A stretch of 64,000 nt of DNA from Pontibaca salina (lineage in GTDB: Bacteria; Pseudomonadota; Alphaproteobacteria; Rhodobacterales; Rhodobacteraceae), in NCBI RefSeq assembly GCF_016307205.1, contig NZ_JAEIJD010000012.1, positions 1-64,000 of the forward strand. Direction: 5' to 3'. The translations under genes and the position numbers were made by a program. Under the pieces are notes generated by a model. That model had not been told where the DNA came from, searched no databases, and worked only from the letters and a program-made list of their open reading frames with translations. Shown piece by piece: positions 17,140 through 26,603 of this stretch (position 1 is the first letter of the stretch; each line of letters starts with the position of its first letter).

Positions 17140-19172
17140 GGCGCCACGCCTTGCTCGCGCTGGTCCTGCTGCTGTTCGCGGCGGCGGCACTGCGCGACGG
17201 GCTGGATCGCTGGATCGACGCCACCGATCTGCCGCCGCTGCTGGCCGAGATTTCGGACGAGATGCGCGACCGCAACGGCACGCTGCTGCGGGCCTGGCAG
17301 GTCGAGGACGGACGCTGGCGGCTGGACCCCGGCCCGGTCGATCATGGTTTCGTGGCGATGTTGCTGCGCTATGAGGACAAGCGCTTTCGTGACCATCGCG
17401 GTGTCGACCCGTTGGCCATGGGGCGGGCGCTGGCACAGGCGCTCTGGCATCGGCGCACGATTTCGGGCGGCTCGACCCTGACCATGCAGGTGGCGCGGCT
17501 GCTGGAAGATGGCAGCACCGGACGCTGGGCGGGAAAATTGCGCCAGATCCGCGTGGCGTTGGCGCTGGAGCGGCACTTGTCCAAGGACGACATCTTGTCG
17601 CTTTACCTGACCCGCGCGCCCTATGGCGGCAATCTGGAAGGGGTGCGCGCGGCAACGCTGGCGTGGTTCGGCAAGGAGCCGCGCCGCCTGACCCCGGCGC
17701 AAGCTGCGCTGCTTGTGGCGCTGCCGCAATCGCCGGAAACCCGCCGTCCCGACCGGTATTATGCCCGGGCACAGATCGCGCGCGACCGTGTGCTTGCGCG
17801 GATGCGCGGGCAGGGCGTGCTGAGCGCCGAGCAGGCTGCAGCGGCACGACAGGAACCGGTACCGCGCGCCATGCGGCCATTTCCGCAACTGGCAGCACAT
17901 CTGGCCGACCGTCTGCGCGCCGCCGATCCCGCCGCTTTACGCTATGATACCACGTTGGATGCAGGCATACAGGCGCGGATGGAAACACTGGTGGCACAGG
18001 CAGCACGCCGTGCTGGGCAGCGCATTTCTGCGGCGTTGCTGGTGACCGACCATCACAACGGCGATATCGTCGCCTCGGTCGGCTCGCCGGAGTTCACTGA
18101 CGAAGGCGGGCGACAGGGGTTTGTCGACATGACGCGCGCGCTGCGCTCACCCGGCTCGACGCTGAAGCCGTTGATCTATGGGCTGGCCTTTGATCAGGGG
18201 CTGGCGCACCCCGAAACGCTGATTTCCGACACGCCGACTGCCTTTGGCCGCTATGTGCCGCAGAATTTCGACGGGCAGTTCCGCGGCGAGGTGCGCGTGC
18301 GCGAGGCGTTGCAGATGTCGCTGAACATCCCGGTGGTGCGCCTGACGCAGGAATTGGGACCGGCGCGGGTGATGGCGGCGCTGCAGCACGCCGGCACGCG
18401 CCCGCAAGTGCCCGGCGGCAAGCCGGGGTTGGCAATCGCCTTGGGTGGTCTGGGCCTGACGCTGGAAGATCAGGTGCAGCTTTACGCGGCGCTGGCGCAG
18501 GGCGGGCAGGGGCCGGTGCTGCGCCCGCTGCAAGGGGATGCCCGCGAAAAGGGGCGGCGGTTGATGTCCGATGTCGCGGCTTGGCAGGTGAGCGATATCT
18601 TGGCGGGCCTTGCACCCCCGCCCGAAGCGCCGCGCTCGGTGCTGGCCTATAAGACCGGCACCTCTTATGGGCACCGTGATGCTTGGGCGCTGGGCTATGA
18701 CGGGCGGTACGTGATCGGCGTCTGGATGGGCCGCGCCGACGGCACGCCAGTGCCCGGCGCCTTCGGCGGTGATCTGGCCGCGCCGGTGCTGTTCGAGGCC
18801 TTTGGGCGGCTGAAACCGCATTTCGACCCGCTGCCGCCACCCCCACCCGAGACGCTGATCGTAACCTCTGCGCAATTGCCCGCGCCGCTGCGTCGGTTCC
18901 GCCCGCGTGATGCTGCGTTCAACCGCGATGGCGGTGCCCCAGAACTGGCCTTTCCCCCTGATGGCGCGCGGCTGGCGTTGCCGGATGGGCGGCTGGTGGT
19001 CAAGCTGCGCGGAGGCGCTGAACCTTATGTGCTGCTGGCTGACGGTCGGCCCGTCGCCACCGGCCTGCACCGTCGCGAGGTCGAGATCGAAAGCCCTGGC
19101 CGCGGCTTTTCCACGCTGGTGGTGATCGATGCCAAGGGCCGCTCTGACCGGGTGCAGGTCGAACTGGATTGA
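17136..19172 (+). CDS. pbpC: penicillin-binding protein 1C, bifunctional transglycosylase/transpeptidase
   Basis: The protein is 678 residues with an N-terminal membrane anchor (HALLALVLLLFAAAAL). The GT51 glycosyltransferase domain includes 'LLRYEDKRFRDHRGVDP' and 'ISGGSTLTMQVARLL'. The transpeptidase has SxxK (Ser341-Lys344 in RSPGSTLKPL), SxN ('QMSLNIP') and KTG ('YKTGTSYGHRDAW'). A C-terminal beta domain of about 90 residues follows, as in PbpC (BiPBP_C). Its start overlaps the alpha-2-macroglobulin stop by four bases. The pair is thought to guard and repair the wall after envelope damage. Confidence 0.95.
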   Translation: MRRHALLALVLLLFAAAALRDGLDRWIDATDLPPLLAEISDEMRDRNGTLLRAWQVEDGRWRLDPGPVDHGFVAMLLRYEDKRFRDHRGVDPLAMGRALAQALWHRRTISGGSTLTMQVARLLEDGSTGRWAGKLRQIRVALALERHLSKDDILSLYLTRAPYGGNLEGVRAATLAWFGKEPRRLTPAQAALLVALPQSPETRRPDRYYARAQIARDRVLARMRGQGVLSAEQAAAARQEPVPRAMRPFPQLAAHLADRLRAADPAALRYDTTLDAGIQARMETLVAQAARRAGQRISAALLVTDHHNGDIVASVGSPEFTDEGGRQGFVDMTRALRSPGSTLKPLIYGLAFDQGLAHPETLISDTPTAFGRYVPQNFDGQFRGEVRVREALQMSLNIPVVRLTQELGPARVMAALQHAGTRPQVPGGKPGLAIALGGLGLTLEDQVQLYAALAQGGQGPVLRPLQGDAREKGRRLMSDVAAWQVSDILAGLAPPPEAPRSVLAYKTGTSYGHRDAWALGYDGRYVIGVWMGRADGTPVPGAFGGDLAAPVLFEAFGRLKPHFDPLPPPPPETLIVTSAQLPAPLRRFRPRDAAFNRDGGAPELAFPPDGARLALPDGRLVVKLRGGAEPYVLLADGRPVATGLHRREVEIESPGRGFSTLVVIDAKGRSDRVQVELD

Positions 19173-19251
19173 ACCGATATCAGGGCGGGACGGGCTGCAT
19201 CTCACCAGCAACGGCCTAAGGAACAAACCTCCAGCCTCGGTTGGACTGATC

Positions 19252-21294
19252 CTATCGCCGCCCCTCGCGCAGCCATCCGCCGGTGATAAGGCCCGCCGCC
19301 AGCAGCAGCATGGCCCAGGCGGGCAAGAGCGGCGTTTGCCTGACATCGCGCGTCTCATATGCGTCGCGCGGCGTCAGCCCGATCCAGCCGCGCCCGGCGG
19401 CGGGGCGGCCCGCGCGCACCTCGCGCAGGCGAGGTAGCCCTTCCTCTAGGCGCAGAATGCCGCCGCGCGTTGGCGCGATCAGCGGTTCCATCACTTCCCC
19501 TGTCGCGATGGTCTGCTCGAATTCGCGCGGGGCAGCGGGGCCAAGGCCGATCACTGTCTTCTGGTCGCCCTCCTGCAACCGGTACAGCCCGATCTCGGGG
19601 CCGTCATACAGTGCCTCGAACCGCCCCGGTGCGACCTGTTCCAGCGCCAGATCCAGCGTTTTGCCGTCGGGCCGCGTTACCGTCACCGCACCGACCTCGT
19701 CGCCCAAACTGCGCCGGACAATGCGCATGCGCTGTCCGGTCGCTTCGGCCCAAAGGGTTTCCTCTTCCAGTTCCGGCTCTTTCATCATCCAGTGGGCAAG
19801 GCGGCGCAGCAGGTCCAGTTGCGGCCCGCCGCCCTCAAAGCCTCGATTCCACAGCCATGCCTGATCCGAGGCCAGCAGCGCCACCCGTCCCTGTTCCACG
19901 CGATCCAGGATCAGCAGCGGGCGATCTTCGACCCCCTGCATCAGCACATCACCCGAGGTCGTTTCGATCTCGATCTGGCGCAGCCACGAGCCCCAGTTCT
20001 CCTCGCCCTGCAGATCGGCGGTCACCGGATGACGCTGGCCGAGATCGGTAAGTGCGGGGTGATAGGGCTGTTCGATCACCCGTGCGCTGGGTTCGGCGGG
20101 CAGAATCGCGCCCAGCGGCGAGCGCCAGATGCTGTCGGCACTGGCGAAATCCGGCCCCGCCGCGACCAGAACCGCGCCGCCCTGGCGCACGTAATTGGCA
20201 ACATTCTCCAGATAAGACGCCGGCAGGATGCCCCGCCGCTTGTAGCGGTCAAAAATGATCAGGTCGAAATCGTCAATTTTCTCAAGAAACAACTCGCGCG
20301 TGGGAAAGGCGATCAGGCTCAGTTCGTCGACCGGCACGCCATCCTGTTTGTCGGGCGGGCGCAGAATGGTGAAATGTACCAGATCGACCGAGGAATCCGA
20401 TTTCAGCAAGTTACGCCATATTCGCCCGCCTGCATGCGGTTCGCCCGAGACCAGCAGCACACGCAATCGGTCGCGGACACCGTTGATCTGGACCAGCGCG
20501 GTGTTGTTGCGGGCGGTAATCTCGCCTTCGGCTTCGGGGACGGTGAACTGGATCACGTTGCGTCCGCCATGGGGCAGGGTCAGCGGCAGGTCAATATCGC
20601 GCCCAGTCGGGATTTCAAAGCGCTGTGCCGCGCCGCCGTCGACCGAAATTTCCAGCGGTGCGATATTGGCGGTTTGCGGTACAGCGCCGCTGTCTTCGAC
20701 CCTGAGGGTCAGGATGACCGGCTCACCGATGATGGCGAAAGCCGGGGCGTTGGTGACGATCAGGCGGCGGTCCCAGTCGCTTTCGCGCCCCGTCAGCAGC
20801 AGATGTAACGGCGCGGGCAGGGGCGGGGCGCGGTCGATGTCATGCACCCGCCCGTCGCTGAGCGCGATGATCCCAGCGATGCGTCCCTGCGGTTCCTCAG
20901 CCAGCGCCTCGGCAAGTGTTTCCAGCAGGCGCGTGCCTTCGTCACCAGCGCCATCAGGCACCGTGACGCGGCGCAATTCGGTGTGTGGGCGGGCCTCAAT
21001 CTCGGCGGCGAGGGCCTCGGCTGCCGCTTGCATCTGGGCCGGACGGTCAGAAAGGTTCTGGCTGGCGCTTGCGTCCTCGACCATCACCACGATGTCGGAC
21101 AACGGTTTGCGGTCTTCGACGCGATAGACCGGTCCGGCCAGCGCACCCAGCAGTGCTATGGCGGCCAGCGCGCGCAGCGCCCAGCCCGACAACCCGCGCC
21201 ACAGTGCCAGTGTCACGCCAATCAGCGCCACCAGCCCCAGCGTGGCGATCAGCGGCCACGGGAGCAACGGATCAAAGACGACCCCCCCGGTCAT
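19252..21294 (-). CDS. membrane-anchored protein of the MoxR operon (glutamine-amidotransferase-like fold), unknown function
   Basis: The protein is 680 residues. There are two N-terminal membrane segments (about 13-30 and 40-55) and one C-terminal (about 657-672), leaving a large periplasmic middle. The middle contains a VWA-like strand ('DIVVMVEDASASQNLS', then 'IAGIIALSDGRVHD'). It also has a class-I glutamine-amidotransferase-like region ('RVLLVSGEPHAGGRIWRNLL', 'DDFDLIIFDRY', 'NYVRQGGAVLVAAGPDF') without an obvious catalytic Cys. It is the last gene of a four-gene operon; its ATG overlaps the TGA of the DUF4159 gene. Function unknown; a role in folding or activating an envelope complex is inferred from the MoxR context. 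Confidence 0.75.
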   Translation of the reverse strand: MTGGVVFDPLLPWPLIATLGLVALIGVTLALWRGLSGWALRALAAIALLGALAGPVYRVEDRKPLSDIVVMVEDASASQNLSDRPAQMQAAAEALAAEIEARPHTELRRVTVPDGAGDEGTRLLETLAEALAEEPQGRIAGIIALSDGRVHDIDRAPPLPAPLHLLLTGRESDWDRRLIVTNAPAFAIIGEPVILTLRVEDSGAVPQTANIAPLEISVDGGAAQRFEIPTGRDIDLPLTLPHGGRNVIQFTVPEAEGEITARNNTALVQINGVRDRLRVLLVSGEPHAGGRIWRNLLKSDSSVDLVHFTILRPPDKQDGVPVDELSLIAFPTRELFLEKIDDFDLIIFDRYKRRGILPASYLENVANYVRQGGAVLVAAGPDFASADSIWRSPLGAILPAEPSARVIEQPYHPALTDLGQRHPVTADLQGEENWGSWLRQIEIETTSGDVLMQGVEDRPLLILDRVEQGRVALLASDQAWLWNRGFEGGGPQLDLLRRLAHWMMKEPELEEETLWAEATGQRMRIVRRSLGDEVGAVTVTRPDGKTLDLALEQVAPGRFEALYDGPEIGLYRLQEGDQKTVIGLGPAAPREFEQTIATGEVMEPLIAPTRGGILRLEEGLPRLREVRAGRPAAGRGWIGLTPRDAYETRDVRQTPLLPAWAMLLLAAGLITGGWLREGRR

Positions 21295-24050
21295 TGGCCC
21301 AGCCTGTCCAGCAGGGCCGGCACATGCACCTGATCGGATTTATAGTTTCCGGTCAGCACATGCATCACCAGATTGACGCCGAAACGGCCGGCCAGTTCGC
21401 GCTGCCGCTCGCCTGCATAGCCGCGCCCAACCGGCAAAAGCGGCCGGCCATCGGCGTCAATCGCCCAAGCCGAGGCCCAGTCATTGCCCCCGATGACCAC
21501 CGGCGTCACGTTGTCATTCAGGTTGCGGAACGGCATGCCCTCGATCTGCTGCGCATCCGGCGGCGCGGCCTCGACCCAGATATCGCGACCGCTGTAGCGG
21601 CCTGGAAAATCCTGTAGCAGATAAAAGGCGCGGGTTAGAACATGGTCCGGCGGCAAGGGTTCCAGCGGCGGGATGTCCAGCGGTGCAGCCAGATCCTGCA
21701 GCTTGCGCCCGTTCGGGCTGGCGGCACCGAACCCGGCAACATTGGCGTCACGGGTGTCGAAAAGGATCAATCCGCCCGAACGCAGATAGTCGTTCAGCTT
21801 GGCATAGGCCGCCGCCGAGGGCGTTGGCTGCTCCGGGGTGATCGGCCAGTAGAGCATGGGAAAGAACGCCAGTTCATCGGATTCAATGTTCACGCCGATT
21901 GGCGGGGCGGGTTCGACCGAAGTGCGGAAAAACAGCGTATCCGACAGACCCATCAGCCCCGCGTTGGCGACCTCGTCCAGTTGCTTATTGCCGGTCAATA
22001 CATGCGCCAGCACCAGTTCGCTGGTGGCGCGCACGGCGAAATTGTCGTTCTCCTGCGCCAGTCCCGGTTGCGGCATCAATAGCAGCGCCACCAGAACGAC
22101 GGCAGCGCGCCGCATTGGTCCTAAACGGCCCGACAGCGCCAGCGCGGCGATCACATCCGCCGCCAGCAAAATCAGCGCCAGCGCCAGCAACGCGCCGCCC
22201 AGAGGGCGTTCAGGGGCAACCGACAGCCCTTCGACCGGAACGTCTGCAGGCCAATCGGCGGGGGCGAGCGATATATCCGCCTCTAGCACATTGCGCGCCA
22301 GCTGCCGCTCCTCGCTGGCATAAAGGCCGGGGCGCAGATCAGGGCCGAGCGGCGCATCGGCCAGATCGGCCCCGGCGACACCGGGCAGCGCACCGGCATC
22401 GGAAAGGCTGCCGAAGCCGTCCATCACCTGTACCGGTCGCCATGTGGTGCCTTTCAGGTCTGCCGCATCCGGTGTCGTGCTCGATGAGGATACCGCCAGC
22501 CGTTCCAGCATCTCGACGAACAGGCCGGAAAGCGGCAGGCTCGACCATTCAGCATTGGCGGTGATGTGGAACAGCACCACCTGCCCCTGTCCGATCCGCT
22601 TGCGCGTGACCAGCGGGGTGCCATCGTCAAGCTCGGCGATGACCCGCTCGGACAGCGTCGGGTCGGGTTGGGCCATGACCTGCGCCGAGACGGTGACATC
22701 TTGCGGAATCGCCAGCCCGGCAAAGGGCGAGTCGTCGGCGAACGGTGCCAGTGTCTTGGGTGCGCCCCAGCTCATCGCGCCGCCCACACTGCGCCCGCCC
22801 GCGCGCAGGCGCACCGGCATCAGCGGATCTTCGTCGGCACGGCTGACATCGCTGGCGGCAAGGCGCGGTCCGGCAAAGCGAAGCAGCATGCCGCCTGCTT
22901 CAACCCATTCGCCCAAAGCCGCGGCCTCGCCCGGCGACAAGGTGGCGACATCGGCCAGAACGATCACATCGGGCTTGGCCGGGACCAGATCCTCCAGCGC
23001 GCCGGTCAGCAGATCGGCATTGGGGGCCAGCGCCTGTTCCAGAAAATGCAGCGGCGAGAGTAGTTCCAGACCCTCGCGATCCGCGCGCCCGGCGATCAGC
23101 GCCACTTCGCGCCGGCGCAGCCCGTCATCAACCAGTGCGGTGCCACCGGCGGAGCGCTGGCCGCCGATCTCGAACCGGGTGATGCGTGCACGCAGTTCCG
23201 ACGGCAGGGACAATGCCGCCTGCGCTTCCAATTCGCCCGCGGCAAAACGGGCCGGGACCGTGGCGAGGGTGCGCGCGGTGCCGCCCGGATCACGCCCCTG
23301 CGCCAGCACCGTGACCTCGCGGGCGGCCAGATTTTGCGAGCGATGGACGGTCAGTTGCACCGCGCCGTCCTCGAAGGTGGCCGGGGACAGGCCCAGAACC
23401 GCCGCGCCGGTCTGGAACACGCGCAGATCGCCCCGCGCCTGCAAGGCGGCAATAAGGTCAGTGCGCTGGGGAAAATCCAGCCCGTCGCTCAGCCAGTGCG
23501 TATCAAACCGCTTGCCCGCATCTGCCAGCGCCGCCAATGCAGCGTCCACCTGCCCCCCGGTCGGCTGCCACGGCTGCGGCGTGAGCCCCGCCAGACGGCT
23601 GCGCCAGATATCGGCGCCCCGAAAATTGAGCGGTTCGGGTGCCGTCAGAGACAGGACCGCGACGGGGCGGCTCGCGCGGGCGGCCTCGGTCAGTTGGGAC
23701 TCCAGCAGTTCGATCTTGTCACCCCAAGACGCGGCCCCGGCCCAGCTTGCGTCAAGCAGGATCAGCAGCGGCCCGCTTCCTGCGGGTCGGGTTTGCGGGT
23801 TCAGCACCGGTCCGGCCAGCCCAACGATCATCGCCGCGACCGCCAGCATTCGCAGCAGCAACAGCCACCACGGGCTGCGGTCCGAAACGCTTTCCTCGTC
23901 GCTGAGCCCCAATAGCAGCGCCACGCCCGGAAACCGGCGGCGGATCGGCGCGGGTGGCACGGCGCGCAAAAGCAGCCACAGGATCGGCAGCGCCGCCAGC
24001 CCCAGCAGCAGCCAGGGCGCGGCGAATCCGATGCCACCCAGAACCGTCAT
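21291..24050 (-). CDS. BatA/DUF4159 domain membrane protein
   Basis: The protein is 919 residues. The N-terminus 'FAAPWLLLGLAALPILWLLLRAVPPAP' and the following 'FPGVALLLGL' form the BatA-like double-membrane-segment domain found in aerotolerance-type operons. A VWA-like stretch follows ('LLILLDASWAGAASWGDKIELLESQL'). The C-terminal 220 residues match DUF4159 ('LPMLYWPITPEQPTPS.AAYAKLNDYLRSGGLILFDTRD', ending 'LAGRFGVNLVMHVLTGNYKSDQVHVPALLDRL'). The start at 24050 overlaps the DUF58 stop (ATGA). DUF4159 with MoxR and DUF58 is a standard alphaproteobacterial arrangement; the biochemical role is unknown. Confidence 0.85.
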   Translation of the reverse strand: MTVLGGIGFAAPWLLLGLAALPILWLLLRAVPPAPIRRRFPGVALLLGLSDEESVSDRSPWWLLLLRMLAVAAMIVGLAGPVLNPQTRPAGSGPLLILLDASWAGAASWGDKIELLESQLTEAARASRPVAVLSLTAPEPLNFRGADIWRSRLAGLTPQPWQPTGGQVDAALAALADAGKRFDTHWLSDGLDFPQRTDLIAALQARGDLRVFQTGAAVLGLSPATFEDGAVQLTVHRSQNLAAREVTVLAQGRDPGGTARTLATVPARFAAGELEAQAALSLPSELRARITRFEIGGQRSAGGTALVDDGLRRREVALIAGRADREGLELLSPLHFLEQALAPNADLLTGALEDLVPAKPDVIVLADVATLSPGEAAALGEWVEAGGMLLRFAGPRLAASDVSRADEDPLMPVRLRAGGRSVGGAMSWGAPKTLAPFADDSPFAGLAIPQDVTVSAQVMAQPDPTLSERVIAELDDGTPLVTRKRIGQGQVVLFHITANAEWSSLPLSGLFVEMLERLAVSSSSTTPDAADLKGTTWRPVQVMDGFGSLSDAGALPGVAGADLADAPLGPDLRPGLYASEERQLARNVLEADISLAPADWPADVPVEGLSVAPERPLGGALLALALILLAADVIAALALSGRLGPMRRAAVVLVALLLMPQPGLAQENDNFAVRATSELVLAHVLTGNKQLDEVANAGLMGLSDTLFFRTSVEPAPPIGVNIESDELAFFPMLYWPITPEQPTPSAAAYAKLNDYLRSGGLILFDTRDANVAGFGAASPNGRKLQDLAAPLDIPPLEPLPPDHVLTRAFYLLQDFPGRYSGRDIWVEAAPPDAQQIEGMPFRNLNDNVTPVVIGGNDWASAWAIDADGRPLLPVGRGYAGERQRELAGRFGVNLVMHVLTGNYKSDQVHVPALLDRLGQ

Positions 24051-24922
24051 GCAAACCCCCGATCCAGCGCGCGATACAACCATAACAGTGCCGATTGGGC
24101 GCTGTCACCGGTGTGGTGCAGCCCCATCTGCCAACCGGTCACGCGGGTCAGCTGCGCCAATTCGTCTTTGCGCCGTGCCAGTCGGTCGAGGTAGCGCGCG
24201 CGCAGATCGCCCGCCTTCAGCGTTTCGTGGTGCAATGTGCCGCCAACACTTTCAAATATGGTACGCCCCTGAAACGGAAAGCTCTCTTCCGCCGGGTCCA
24301 GCACCTGCAAGACCACGCCGCGCACGCTTCGGTCGGCGGCTTTGGTCAAGGCCACGCGCAGCTCCTCGATATCCCCCAGAAAATCCGAGATGAACACCGC
24401 CTGCGCATGCGGGATCATCGCGCGGTGGTCGGGTGTGGCGTAATCCTGCGGCGCATCCACCGCCAGTGCCTGCGCCAGCCGTGCGATCTGCACCTGCCCG
24501 CGCCGGGGCGGCAGGCCGATGCCGGAGAGCCCGACACGCTCGCCCCCGCGCAGCAGCAGGATGGCGAGGGCCAGCCCCAGCAGCCGCGCGCGGTCGGCCT
24601 TGGTCGGCAGGGTCTCGGTCGAGGCAAAGCGCATCGATGCGCCCTGATCGACCCAGAGCATCACCGATTGTGCAATCTGCCATTCGCGTTCGCGCACGAA
24701 TTGCTGATCGCCTCGCGCCGAGCGGCGATGGTCGATCATCCGGCGGCTGTCACCGATCTGCGCCGGACGGTATTGCCAGAAATCGTCGCCCAATCCGGCG
24801 CGGCGGCGGCCATGTTCACCCAGCAGGACCGTGCCCGCCAGATGTTCGGCCCGCGCCAGCAGCGGCGGCAGCCGTCCGGCCTCGCCCTCGGCGCGTTCGC
24901 GTAAGGTGGGCGGCGGTGTCAC
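24047..24922 (-). CDS. DUF58 domain protein
   Basis: This 291-residue protein carries the DUF58 hallmark 'GDDFWQYRPAQIGDSRRMIDHRRSAR' near residues 45-70, followed by a VWA-like region ('SVMLWVDQGASMRF', 'AVFISDFLGDIEELRVALTKAADRSVRGVVLQVLDP'). DUF58 proteins are routinely encoded next to MoxR ATPases and are presumed to be part of the complex that MoxR remodels. Overlaps with both neighbours (4 bases each side) show tight coupling. Confidence 0.9.
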   Translation of the reverse strand: MTPPPTLRERAEGEAGRLPPLLARAEHLAGTVLLGEHGRRRAGLGDDFWQYRPAQIGDSRRMIDHRRSARGDQQFVREREWQIAQSVMLWVDQGASMRFASTETLPTKADRARLLGLALAILLLRGGERVGLSGIGLPPRRGQVQIARLAQALAVDAPQDYATPDHRAMIPHAQAVFISDFLGDIEELRVALTKAADRSVRGVVLQVLDPAEESFPFQGRTIFESVGGTLHHETLKAGDLRARYLDRLARRKDELAQLTRVTGWQMGLHHTGDSAQSALLWLYRALDRGFA

Positions 24923-25926
24923 GCGACAGCCTCGTTTCGGGACAGGCTTGCGGCGGTGCTTTCGATCAACTCGGCCAGACTGTCGCCCCGGGCGCGGGCG
25001 GTGAAATTCAGCGCCATGCGGTGGCTCAGGACCGGGCGGGCCATGTCGATCACGTCTTCGGGATTAGGGGCCAACCGTCCCTGTAACAACGCGCGGGCGC
25101 GGACCATCAGCATCAGCGCCTGCGCTGCGCGCGGGCCCGGCCCCCAGGCAACGGTGTCCCGGACGCGCGCCGAGGCTTCGGGTTCATCGGGACGGAAGGC
25201 GCGCACCAGATCAAGGATCAGTTCCACCACAGATTCGCCCACCGGCATCCGCCGCAACAACGTCTGCGCGGCCAGCAAATCCTCACGCGTGAACACCTGA
25301 TCGGCCTGATCATCGGTCACGCCGGTGGTGGCCATCAAGATGTCGCGTTCGGTGTCGCGGTCGGGGTAGTTCACGTCGATCTGCACCAGAAAACGGTCTA
25401 GTTGGGCTTCGGGCAGGGGATAGGTGCCCTCCTGTTCAATCGGGTTCTGGGTCGCCAGCACATGGAACGGCGCGTCCAGTTTGCGATCTTCACCGGCGAC
25501 GGTGACAGTATGTTCCTGCATCGCCTGCAGCAGTGCCGATTGCGTGCGCGGGCTGGCGCGGTTGATCTCGTCCGCCATCAAAAGCTGGCAAAAGATCGGT
25601 CCCGGCACAAAGCGGAAATGCCGCCGCCCGTCGTCAGCCGTATCCAGCACTTCGGAGCCAAGGATATCGGCGGGCATCAGATCCGGCGTGAACTGGATCC
25701 GGTTGCCATGCAGGCCCATGACCACGGACAGGGTTTCGATCAGCCGCGTCTTGCCCAGCCCCGGCAGACCGATCAGCAACCCGTGCCCGCCGCAAAGCAA
25801 AGTCGCCAGCGTCAGGTCGACCACCCGTTTCTGACCAATGAAACGCCGCATGATCGAGGCGCGGGCGCGGGTGATGTTTTCCTCCAGCGACTCGATTTCC
25901 GCCAGCAATTCGCTATGATCGGGCAT
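24919..25926 (-). CDS. MoxR-family AAA+ ATPase
   Basis: This 335-residue AAA+ protein has Walker A 'GLPGLGKTRLIETL' near residue 55, Walker B 'LLMADEINRASPRTQSALLQAMQE' near 115, sensor 1 'FHVLATQNPIEQEGTYPLPEAQLDRF' near 150, and an arginine-rich C-terminal lid ('VLSHRMALNFTARARGDS'). MoxR ATPases act as chaperones for membrane or secreted complexes with VWA partners. I chose the ATG at 25926 (MPDHSELL), 7 bases after GAGAGGA, over an in-frame ATG at 25947. It is the first gene of the four-gene minus-strand operon. Confidence 0.93.
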   Translation of the reverse strand: MPDHSELLAEIESLEENITRARASIMRRFIGQKRVVDLTLATLLCGGHGLLIGLPGLGKTRLIETLSVVMGLHGNRIQFTPDLMPADILGSEVLDTADDGRRHFRFVPGPIFCQLLMADEINRASPRTQSALLQAMQEHTVTVAGEDRKLDAPFHVLATQNPIEQEGTYPLPEAQLDRFLVQIDVNYPDRDTERDILMATTGVTDDQADQVFTREDLLAAQTLLRRMPVGESVVELILDLVRAFRPDEPEASARVRDTVAWGPGPRAAQALMLMVRARALLQGRLAPNPEDVIDMARPVLSHRMALNFTARARGDSLAELIESTAASLSRNEAVA

Positions 25927-25981
25927 AATATTCCTCTCGCCGGACATATGTGGTCAGGTGACTCTATCGCGTTAGGAGGGA

Positions 25982-26578
25982 ATGGCAAAAGCAATGAGCG
26001 GACACATGACCGTTACCGCATCCGCCGAGGGCATCGCCGCGGCCGTCAGGGCAGCCAGCAAGGAAACCAGGGGCCTGCCGCCTGTGCATCTGTGGAATCC
26101 GCCGTTCTGCGGTGATCTGGATATGCGCATCGCGCGGGATGGCACGTGGTTTTATCTGGGCACCCCAATCGGGCGGCCAGAAATGGTGCGGTTGTTTTCG
26201 ACGATCTTGAAAAAGGAAAACGGCAGACATTATCTGGTGACTCCGGTCGAAAAGATCGGGATCACAGTTGATGACGCGCCGTTTGTCGCGGTCGATTTCA
26301 CCTCAACGGGGGGCGGACGCGATCAAACCCTCACGTTTTCCACCAATCTGGGCGATACGGTGACCGCGGGGCCCGCACATCCGATCCGGGTTGAACGTGA
26401 CGCGGCTGGCGAGCCCTCGCCCTATGTGATGGTCCGCGCCGGGCTCGAGGCGTTGATCGACCGCAAAAGTTTCTACCGTCTGGTCGATCTGGGCGCGCAT
26501 CACGACGGCTGGTTCGGGCTGTGGTCGTCGGGGCAGTTTTTCGGAATTATTCCGTCCGACGAGTTGCCGGACGGGTAA
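25982..26578 (+). CDS. DUF1285 domain protein
   Basis: This 198-residue protein contains the DUF1285 core: 'PPVHLWNPPFCGDLDMRIARDGTWFYLGTPIGRPEMVRLFSTIL...GRHYLVTPVEKIGITVDDAPFVAV'. The structure is known for the family but the function is not. The start is uncertain: GGAGG lies only 2 bases before ATG 25982 and 14 bases before ATG 25994, so neither spacing is ideal. It is divergent from the moxR operon with 55 bases between, so the promoters overlap. Confidence 0.88.
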   Translation: MAKAMSGHMTVTASAEGIAAAVRAASKETRGLPPVHLWNPPFCGDLDMRIARDGTWFYLGTPIGRPEMVRLFSTILKKENGRHYLVTPVEKIGITVDDAPFVAVDFTSTGGGRDQTLTFSTNLGDTVTAGPAHPIRVERDAAGEPSPYVMVRAGLEALIDRKSFYRLVDLGAHHDGWFGLWSSGQFFGIIPSDELPDG

Positions 26579-26603
26579 TCGGGTCAAAGCCGGTTTGGCT
26601 AGG

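Noticed and set aside
22444-24393. A 649-residue plus-strand reading frame antisense to the DUF4159 gene
   Set aside because: It is rich in Ser, Arg and Pro without motifs, a typical shadow of a GC-rich gene on the other strand.
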